Below are positions 43,449 through 48,835 of a DNA stretch of 48,835 nt, piece after piece. The stretch lies in the IMG/VR virus record IMGVR_UViG_3300008119_000478, positions 1-48,835 of that record. One strand, given 5' to 3'. The stretch is from a virus. The notes beneath the pieces are model-generated. The model was not told the origin of the DNA and ran no database searches. It saw nothing but the letters and a program-made list of their open reading frames with translations. Each line of letters opens with the position of its first letter. Position 1 is the first letter of the stretch. The position numbers were made by a program, and so were the translations under genes.

Positions 43449-43765
43449 ATATTACTGTTAAAAAAACTGACAAGAGATTCACTGGCTCGGACATATTCCA
43501 TTATGTTGTAGATATTAAAAATGGGTCTTTTCCTGTAATTGCTAATAGATTTAGTAAAGCTCAAAAACTCAAAAAGTTCCAAGAGGTTAGGGATTGGTGC
43601 ATACAAACTTGGGGCATGAGTTGTGAGCGTGAACACTACTTACAACTGCTAGGGGATGAATATGATGTTAATAGTCATTGGTGTTGGCACAGTGAGTTCT
43701 ACGACACTAAGATCTATCTACGCTCGGACAAAGAGGCCAATTGGTTTAAATTGAAATGGCTATGA
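43445..43765 (+). CDS. WFxLRW-array paralogue 1
   Basis: 106 residues. The middle VRDWCIQTWGMSC and the end DKEANWFKLKWL define a motif shared by the next five genes. No domain is known. Start ATG 43445 overlaps the upstream stop in ATGA form. Confidence 0.75.
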   Translation: MNITVKKTDKRFTGSDIFHYVVDIKNGSFPVIANRFSKAQKLKKFQEVRDWCIQTWGMSCEREHYLQLLGDEYDVNSHWCWHSEFYDTKIYLRSDKEANWFKLKWL

Positions 43766-43974
43766 CTATTACTATTGAAGATCGAGACCTAACTGCTATA
43801 CTATGTATAGTTGCAGAACTACGTGCTAGTGGGTTGGTGCAAGGGGTGCATTTTGACTTTGCCTACAATCAACGCCGTTGGGATCCTATGATTGGTGACG
43901 TTAAAGGCTTTACCAATTTTACATTCTACGAAGAAAAGTATTCAACTCTATTTGCATTAAAATATCTGTCATGA
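43762..43974 (+). CDS. WFxLRW-array paralogue 2 (divergent)
   Basis: 70 residues. The end YSTLFALKYLS corresponds to the WFxLRW end, with the Trp positions replaced. The central W-C part is missing. The start is placed at ATG 43762, matching the ATGA overlaps in the rest of the array, rather than 43756. Confidence 0.65.
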   Translation: MTITIEDRDLTAILCIVAELRASGLVQGVHFDFAYNQRRWDPMIGDVKGFTNFTFYEEKYSTLFALKYLS

Positions 43975-44297
43975 CTTTAGAAGAAGCAATATTAGAAGAC
44001 GCGGCACAGAAGATATCTGATGATATTGATAAACAGGTGCTTAAAGGTATGGGTTATGTTTTTGATTACTATCTAGAGCACGGCCGAGGCACAATCTACG
44101 GTCAGGAGTATCTCTCAGTGGCTCCAATAAATGCAGAAGGCATGTGGAGTGACATGATGGCATGGATGATTAAGACATTTGGTCCTACACCCTTTGATAG
44201 TATATGGACACCCGGTCAACGTTGGCATGTAAACAATGCCAAGTTTTGGTTCCGTGATGCTAAAGACCGTGATTGGTTTGTATTGAGGTGGTCATGA
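43971..44297 (+). CDS. WFxLRW-array paralogue 3
   Basis: 108 residues. The acidic N-terminus (TLEEAILEDAAQKISDDIDK) is followed by MMAWMIKTFGPTPFD and the end AKDRDWFVLRWS. The overlap with its neighbours is four bases at each side. Confidence 0.75.
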   Translation: MTLEEAILEDAAQKISDDIDKQVLKGMGYVFDYYLEHGRGTIYGQEYLSVAPINAEGMWSDMMAWMIKTFGPTPFDSIWTPGQRWHVNNAKFWFRDAKDRDWFVLRWS

Positions 44298-44527
44298 TCA
44301 AAGTGGACCCATACCCTTATATCAATACTGCACATTTTTATTGGCAGAATAACATTCCTTGTAATCCCGAGTCTTACCATGAAGGTCACTGGGATAAAGA
44401 TTTTGAGAATTGGTTATGTCCTATATATCGATGCCGAATCAAAGTTAGAAAAAAAGACGGCTCTATAAGATGGTTTGAATTTGATAATGATCAAGATGCC
44501 ATTTGGTTTAAACTGAGGTGGTCATGA
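44294..44527 (+). CDS. WFxLRW-array paralogue 4
   Basis: 77 residues from MIKVDPYPY. Contains FENWLCPIYRCRIKV and ends DQDAIWFKLRWS. The ATG at 44294 overlaps the previous stop (ATGA); the longer frame from 44273 is not needed. Confidence 0.75.
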   Translation: MIKVDPYPYINTAHFYWQNNIPCNPESYHEGHWDKDFENWLCPIYRCRIKVRKKDGSIRWFEFDNDQDAIWFKLRWS

Positions 44528-44805
44528 CGGGATTTGCAAGCAAACGATCAATGTCTGCACAAGCATTTATGCACATGTACAAACAGCCTACTAAGATCAT
44601 TTGGCATCAACTGCCCGGACGCAAGCTCAAAGCCACTTGGTTGCCGCAAGCAAGAGGATTTGAAATGGGATTAAAAGAATCCGATATGGATCCAATCCAA
44701 AAGTGGTGCCAGGATTCAAACTGTGGCAAACGTATTAGTTTTGATATGTTTCAATTCAAAACAGATAAACAGATAACAATGTTCTTATTAAGGTGGAGTT
44801 CCTAA
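44524..44805 (+). CDS. WFxLRW-array paralogue 5
   Basis: 93 residues from MTGFASKRS. Contains DPIQKWCQDSNCGKRISFD and ends TDKQITMFLLRWSS. The basic N-terminal half is longer than in the sisters. Confidence 0.75.
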   Translation: MTGFASKRSMSAQAFMHMYKQPTKIIWHQLPGRKLKATWLPQARGFEMGLKESDMDPIQKWCQDSNCGKRISFDMFQFKTDKQITMFLLRWSS

Positions 44806-45020
44806 TGATTTTAAAAACATGTGAAGTAGGTATGTTTAGACTTCCAGGCATTACTATTGAGGCTGAAGAAGAAGAAACTATTACAGAAGAACAACTTAAA
44901 GAAATGGAAGATTGGTGTAACAGTGAGTTTGGCAAAGGTATGCGTATGACTGAAAGACTGTTCAGCTTCCGAAAAGAAAGTCAAAGGGATTGGTTTATCT
45001 TAAGATGGAGTAAAACATGA
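44805..45020 (+). CDS. WFxLRW-array paralogue 6
   Basis: 71 residues from MILKTCEVG. An acidic helical stretch (EAEEEETITEEQLKEMEDWC), then FGKGMRM and the end SQRDWFILRWSKT. The ATG overlaps the previous TAA (TAATG). Confidence 0.75.
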   Translation: MILKTCEVGMFRLPGITIEAEEEETITEEQLKEMEDWCNSEFGKGMRMTERLFSFRKESQRDWFILRWSKT

Positions 45021-45259
45021 GCAGCCTAGCAGAATACTTTGAAGCTAATAGACCTAAGCCTAAATATCAAGTTGGCGATAGAATTGAAGGTATATATCAA
45101 AAGATTCCCTACGTTGGAACTGTATATACAGACAACATGCGTAGCGAACTAGAAGGACCTATGGTTAGTGTACACTTAGACTTGCCCATGAAGATTGGAA
45201 AGACTTGGCACGAATACATACGTGTTACATATAAAGACATTAAAGGACTACGTAAATGA
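45017..45259 (+). CDS. Hypothetical 80-residue protein, SH3-like reading
   Basis: The sequence YQVGDRIEGIYQKIPYVGTV and VSVHLDLPMKIG looks like a small beta barrel of SH3/KOW type. No further support. ATGA overlap with the upstream gene. Confidence 0.55.
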   Translation: MSSLAEYFEANRPKPKYQVGDRIEGIYQKIPYVGTVYTDNMRSELEGPMVSVHLDLPMKIGKTWHEYIRVTYKDIKGLRK

Positions 45260-45363
45260 ACGGAACACCCTCAAGCTCTAGCCCAGGCATATCAGGCTTT
45301 ATTGAAATATTCGACGGTCGATTGAATAAGATGAAGTTGCACCCGGAGAAAAATTATGATTAA
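45256..45363 (+). CDS. Very small hypothetical protein, 35 residues
   Basis: ATG 45256 overlaps the previous stop (ATGA) and the frame ends at TAA 45361-45363, overlapping the next gene start at 45356. Reads MNGTPSSSSPGISGF then IEIFDGRLNKMKLHPE. The tight overlaps at both ends argue that it is translated. Function unknown. Confidence 0.5.
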   Translation: MNGTPSSSSPGISGFIEIFDGRLNKMKLHPEKNYD

Positions 45364-45751
45364 AGGAATAAACTCAAGCGGACGCTACTTAACTGTATCA
45401 GGAGGAAGCCCTTCTAGTACTTACATCAGTCCAGGTAGTGTTGGTGCGGGAATGTTACGATATAATAGTAATATGACCTGCATTGAAGTCAATGACGGCA
45501 ACATGTGGAAACAATTAGAAACAGGGTATGCAACTGTTGAGTTGAATCCAGAAACAGAGAGTCTATTAGAATGGGCAAGGCTAGAACGTACTAAGCAACG
45601 AGTCCTTGCAGAACGTATTGAACAAAACCCTGCGCTGAAGAAAGCCTATGAAGCAGTACTACGAGCACAGGAAAACTTTGATATCCTAGATACGATTGCA
45701 GGCAATGAAGCTCCTGGCATAGTTGTAGGCTATAACTTTAACACACCATGA
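45356..45751 (+). CDS. Hypothetical 131-residue protein
   Basis: An N-terminal Ser/Gly-rich beta part (GSVGAGMLRYNSNMTC, then EVNDGNMWKQL) followed by a long helix (LLEWARLERTKQRVLAERIE). The N-terminal part is like short beta modules of phage structural proteins. No name is known to me. The start overlaps the previous gene. Confidence 0.6.
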   Translation: MIKGINSSGRYLTVSGGSPSSTYISPGSVGAGMLRYNSNMTCIEVNDGNMWKQLETGYATVELNPETESLLEWARLERTKQRVLAERIEQNPALKKAYEAVLRAQENFDILDTIAGNEAPGIVVGYNFNTP

Positions 45752-46557
45752 AGAAAACACTAGTGGCTATTGCCCTGTATGCCGCGGGCTTTTGTTATGC
45801 TGGAGGTAGCTATGCTCTCTACAACTACGATAGAGAAGAATGGCAAGTAAGCTATAACTCATACGAAGTACGTAGCATTGCCAGCATTACCAAACTGTTT
45901 ACTGCTGTGACTATCCTGCGCAGTGGTGTTGACTTAGACGAAAAGGTCAAGATCACAGGCAGGTCAAGTGGACGCTTCCCACGTGGCATGATGACCACTC
46001 GTATGGACTTAATGAAGGCCATGTTAATCTCTAGCGATAACCTAGCGGCTGAAACACTAGCCAATACCTACCCAGGTGGATTTGATGTCTACTTAGAAGA
46101 TGCTAATCGTTGGATCACCGGTTGGGGATTGATCAATACTCGTGTAGTAGATGCTAGTGGATTACTGGCAGGCAATGTCAGTAACGTAAACGATCTAGTC
46201 AAGTTTCTAGCAAAAATACAGGGCAACAGTGTTATCCGTGATATAACCAAAGAACGTAATACCACAGTGAGTGTGCCAAAAGGCAAGAAGACATTGACTA
46301 TTAATCTCAAGAACACTAACTCAACCTTGTTCCAGTTTGATAACATCCTAATCAGCAAGACTGGCACTACCAATGCCGCAGGCAAGTGTGTGGTTATGAT
46401 AGTAGAGAAAGCTGGAAGTCCTTATGCTGTGGTTATCCTTGGACAAAAGAACTCACAGGAACGAGCCACATTGGCTAGCAATCTAATTACCATTAAACCA
46501 AATCCAAAGCCAGTAGAAGTTGAACCTGTATCAATAGACTTTAAGTTTCCAATATAA
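45748..46557 (+). CDS. D-Ala-D-Ala carboxypeptidase-like (peptidase S11, PBP5 type) protein
   Basis: 269 residues. A likely signal peptide (MKKTLVAIALYAAGFCYAGG) precedes the three penicillin-binding motifs: SITK at 46-49 (nucleophile Ser46), SDN at 96-98, and KTG near 204 within ISKTGTTNAAG. The members of this family cut D-Ala from peptidoglycan stem peptides. A phage version might weaken the wall or change its cross-links before lysis or at superinfection. The C-terminal membrane anchor of PBP5 is absent. Confidence 0.85.
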   Translation: MKKTLVAIALYAAGFCYAGGSYALYNYDREEWQVSYNSYEVRSIASITKLFTAVTILRSGVDLDEKVKITGRSSGRFPRGMMTTRMDLMKAMLISSDNLAAETLANTYPGGFDVYLEDANRWITGWGLINTRVVDASGLLAGNVSNVNDLVKFLAKIQGNSVIRDITKERNTTVSVPKGKKTLTINLKNTNSTLFQFDNILISKTGTTNAAGKCVVMIVEKAGSPYAVVILGQKNSQERATLASNLITIKPNPKPVEVEPVSIDFKFPI

Positions 46558-46928
46558 TGGCAGTATCCGGAATGAACGATAAGGGATTGGATTGGGACAG
46601 TAGGACTGGACCAATAGGTGCTCCACGAGGCAAGATTGATCATGAGGTTATCGTTATAGACAATCAAGCAGTTCGCATATACACAATAACGGCACACACA
46701 TTTAGGATGGGCGATGTTGAAGATCCAATACTCTATGCCGCCCAACCATTATATGAATGGGAGCATAGTGAAGAAGGACAATGGATTATGAAAAATGCAG
46801 TTGAAACACCAGAATGGCATAGACATGCAGATCCATTTAATTATGGATACCAATTTGCTATCACAGCCAAACTCAAAGAACAAGACTATACACATTGGCT
46901 AATAAAGTGGAAGAAGCTGTCCGCTTAA
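46557..46928 (+). CDS. Hypothetical protein related to the WFxLRW array by its end
   Basis: 123 residues. It begins MAVSGMNDKGLDWDSRTGP. Its end EQDYTHWLIKWKKLSA parallels the array motif, and EWEHSEEGQWI sits in the middle. It is probably a distant member separated from the array by four genes. ATG overlaps the stop of the PBP-like gene. Confidence 0.6.
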   Translation: MAVSGMNDKGLDWDSRTGPIGAPRGKIDHEVIVIDNQAVRIYTITAHTFRMGDVEDPILYAAQPLYEWEHSEEGQWIMKNAVETPEWHRHADPFNYGYQFAITAKLKEQDYTHWLIKWKKLSA

Positions 46929-46941
46929 ACTCAAAAAACTA

Positions 46942-46970
46942 TTGACAGGCCGCCCTATTGACTGTATAAT
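46942..46970 (+). promoter_or_regulatory. Consensus sigma70 promoter
   Basis: Perfect TTGACA, 17-base spacer, perfect TATAAT. Transcription would start near 46977 and run into the gene at 47000. Confidence 0.85.
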
Positions 46971-46999
46971 TAACGCATACAGACAACAGAGAGCGTACT

Positions 47000-47428
47000 A
47001 TGGAATATCTAGTTGAAGCAACAACCCCGCAGGTTAGCAAGTTCTTAGACAGCCTAATGCCTTCTATGATTGAGCAATTGGGGTTGACTCGCAGTCGTAG
47101 GGCGGTACTGGTTAAAGTTACAGATGAAATTGAAGAAGGCATGCAAGGTGCTACACTCAATATCGAAATTGCAGACTGTTACCTAGTATTGATTAAACAA
47201 CCAAAACGAGTTACCAAAGCTAGCCTATTAGAAATGGGCACAACATTGGCACACGAAATGGTACACGTTAGACAATTGGCTAAAGGGCAGATGAAGTTCT
47301 TGCCAAATCAAGCAAGGATCTGGATGGGCAAGCGTTATAATAAGCGTACACATTATCTGGATCAACCCTGGGAATTGGATGCATTTGCACGTCAAGAGAT
47401 CTTATTTAGAAAGGCAATTGAATTATGA
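47000..47428 (+). CDS. Putative zinc metallopeptidase (HExxH)
   Basis: 142 residues. TTLAHEMVHVRQLAKGQM holds HEMVH (His85, Glu86, His89). A later PWELDAFARQ with Glu125 may be the third ligand. The layout resembles SprT-like or related phage metalloproteases. The target protein is unknown. Confidence 0.75.
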   Translation: MEYLVEATTPQVSKFLDSLMPSMIEQLGLTRSRRAVLVKVTDEIEEGMQGATLNIEIADCYLVLIKQPKRVTKASLLEMGTTLAHEMVHVRQLAKGQMKFLPNQARIWMGKRYNKRTHYLDQPWELDAFARQEILFRKAIEL

Positions 47429-47946
47429 TTACACTTAAAGAATGGATGGAAGTCACCAACTATCGTATCACTGAGGGCAGTGACTACTATGCCTACGGTG
47501 GAGCCTATGCGCTGTCATCGTGGAGCGGTGATCAAGATGGCTACAGTTTAGAGATCATCTTTGATCAAAAGACGCAAGAAGTCTATGAAGTACAGGCCTG
47601 CGACTACAAACACAACCGTGCCTATCGTTTAATTAACGAAGACTACAAACACAATCCTAGAGACAACGAAGCTTGGGATGATGTCAAATGGATTGATCTA
47701 GAGTGCGACGACGACTGGATCCAAAAGGCTCTGAGCATTGTAGCAGGTGAAGACTACGATACCCGCGTGAGCATACCAATTGACATGCCCGATGCAGAGC
47801 TACTTAAATACATGAAGCTGGCACATGAGCGTGACGTTACCTTTAATCAACTGGTTGAAGAGGCTCTTCGCGAAGCTATCAAGGGCTATGAGCAGGATCC
47901 GGAAGCGGCACGTCAACGAGCACAAGATTGGATAAATCGTGATTGA
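47425..47946 (+). CDS. Hypothetical 173-residue acidic protein
   Basis: Aromatic and acidic N-terminal two thirds (YYAYGGAYALSSWSGDQDGY) and a C-terminal helical part (VTFNQLVEEALREAIKGYEQ) that resembles a ribbon-helix-helix type domain preceded by the strand TRVSIPIDMP. That part could bind DNA. ATGA overlap with the protease gene. Confidence 0.6.
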   Translation: MITLKEWMEVTNYRITEGSDYYAYGGAYALSSWSGDQDGYSLEIIFDQKTQEVYEVQACDYKHNRAYRLINEDYKHNPRDNEAWDDVKWIDLECDDDWIQKALSIVAGEDYDTRVSIPIDMPDAELLKYMKLAHERDVTFNQLVEEALREAIKGYEQDPEAARQRAQDWINRD

Positions 47947-48226
47947 AACACTATTATGCAAAGACTGCAAACACAGCTTTAGATCATGGGGTGACTGGTG
48001 GTTGCCCCCTAGTATTGCCCTACGCTGTCGTCTAAGGCATGTGGAAGCCAAGACTACTGTAGATCCTGTTACAGGACCTAAACACGAAGAGGCCTACTAC
48101 GAACGATGCAGTGTGGCTCGTCAGACGTGGGCCTCTAAGCCTGAAAACTGTGGAGAAGGAGCCCAGTTCTGGCAACCCAAGCACAAGAAGGGCCTATTCA
48201 AATTGATTGCTAAATCTCATGTCTAA
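47939..48226 (+). CDS. Hypothetical Cys-rich protein, 95 residues
   Basis: A GTG start at 47939 overlaps the upstream stop. Reads LLCKDCKHSFRSWGDWWLPP, RCRLRHVEA, then RCSVAR and ENCGEGAQFWQP. CxxC plus two later Cys suggest a zinc ribbon-like fold. Similar small proteins are common in phage genomes. Confidence 0.6.
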   Translation: MIETLLCKDCKHSFRSWGDWWLPPSIALRCRLRHVEAKTTVDPVTGPKHEEAYYERCSVARQTWASKPENCGEGAQFWQPKHKKGLFKLIAKSHV

Positions 48227-48569
48227 GAAACGCACCCAACCCCATACACTGTTGTTAGTTTGGGACTGCCTGGGGCTAGAGTACTCCTGCAATCTAACTG
48301 ACTTTGAGAAGGACATGATGTGGGCGGCACTCAAAGGTGAGAAGCCCTCTGCTCGCATACCCCACTTGGACTTCCTGATACTCAGAGCCAGAGCCAACCC
48401 CCAGCGTAACTATGAGATCTATACAGTACAGGTAGACCCCGACGTGAGCCTAAAGGACATACAAGTCATGTTCAAAGACACGCCCCAGGAGATAGTGGAT
48501 CTAGTACGTGCTAGAGGCCATAAGATCTACTCAGATAGACAGTACAAAGAAGATAGGGTAATCCAGTGA
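48219..48569 (+). CDS. Hypothetical 116-residue protein
   Basis: Start MSKKRTQPHTLLLVWDCLGL (ATG 48219) overlaps the upstream stop. Mixed fold with MFKDTPQEIVDLVRARGHKI. Not recognised. The DNA is richer in GC than most of the window. Confidence 0.6.
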   Translation: MSKKRTQPHTLLLVWDCLGLEYSCNLTDFEKDMMWAALKGEKPSARIPHLDFLILRARANPQRNYEIYTVQVDPDVSLKDIQVMFKDTPQEIVDLVRARGHKIYSDRQYKEDRVIQ

Positions 48570-48757
48570 AGACCCTAGCCTTAGTTGTCATAGCCTCCGT
48601 AATAGCCGTGGCCCTGACCTGGGCGATTTGGTTCATAGCGCCCCGCGAAGAATACAGGGTCTATGACTGCAGCCTAGCCGAATTCCATCCCGATTACCCT
48701 CCAGCTGTACGTGAAGAGTGCAGACGAATTAGAAGTGAACAAAAGAACTACATATGA
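48566..48757 (+). CDS. Small membrane-anchored protein, 63 residues
   Basis: GTG start at 48566, then one hydrophobic segment (TLALVVIASVIAVALTWAIW) and a charged C-terminal part with two Cys. Overlaps the next start. Likely inserted in the host inner membrane. Confidence 0.6.
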   Translation: MKTLALVVIASVIAVALTWAIWFIAPREEYRVYDCSLAEFHPDYPPAVREECRRIRSEQKNYI

Positions 48758-48835
48758 CATTTGAACTAACGTGGCTTGATCTAGGCCTGATTGTGGTATT
48801 GGCCTATGCGTGGGGCCGTTATGCACAGTGGCGTA
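48754..48835 (+). CDS. Start of a small membrane protein (partial)
   Basis: ATG at 48754 overlaps the previous stop (ATGA). The frame reads MTFELTWLDLGLIVVLAYAW and is open to the window edge. Hydrophobic segment visible. Incomplete. Confidence 0.5.
   Translation, partial: MTFELTWLDLGLIVVLAYAWGRYAQWR

Overview
The window looks like part of a T4-type myovirus (Straboviridae-like or pelagiphage/cyanophage-like) genome from an aquatic environment. The evidence is a long tail-fibre module of collagen-like, glycine-rich and beta-helix proteins, tightly packed genes with ATGA/TAATG overlaps, T4-late-type promoter cores (TATAAATA and GCTAAATA variants) ahead of minus-strand genes, and near-perfect sigma70 promoters ahead of other genes. 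No replication, capsid or packaging gene is visible here, so the assignment rests on style and motifs. A 5-aminolevulinate synthase gene (the Shemin-pathway enzyme used by alphaproteobacteria) hints at an alphaproteobacterial host, but this is inference.

Layout. Positions 1-225: tail end of a plus-strand gene and a bidirectional terminator. Positions 223-4086 (minus): small proteins with N-termini resembling T4 capsid-targeting sequences, and two structural proteins, one with a PA14/GLEYA-like domain. Positions 4129-4465: a recombination scar with a chimeric pseudogene and the cut-off end of an FkbM methyltransferase. Positions 4465-7542: a three-domain glycosyltransferase with a truncated methyltransferase domain. 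Positions 7604-29882 (minus): the tail-fibre/adhesin module, dominated by a 3497-residue protein with about 19 Ig-like (He_PIG) repeats, a very long collagen-like part and an embedded cupredoxin-like domain. Positions 29922-31121 (plus): ALA synthase, the only plus-strand gene between positions 225 and 42190.

Positions 31108-42049 (minus): an accessory and lysis/surface block with a class 3 lipase, lipoprotein, secreted nuclease, GT2 glycosyltransferase, LpxH-like phosphoesterase, DUF454 membrane protein, radical SAM enzyme, two HNH nucleases, YqgE/AlgH-like protein, peptidoglycan-binding lytic transglycosylase, HldD-like epimerase, a large unrecognised acidic-tailed protein and an FkbM methyltransferase. 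Positions 42190-48835 (plus): a dense operon of mostly small proteins, including a SWIM zinc-finger protein, a 2OG-Fe(II) oxygenase-like protein, a tandem array of paralogues ending in a WFxLRW-type motif, a D-Ala-D-Ala-carboxypeptidase-like protein and an HExxH metalloprotease-like protein.

Read together, the tail module would set host recognition, the LpxH/HldD/GT/FkbM genes may change host or virion surface glycans, the lipase/transglycosylase/PBP-like genes act on the envelope, and ALA synthase would feed host tetrapyrrole synthesis during infection. All functions come from reading motifs by eye; no database search was run.
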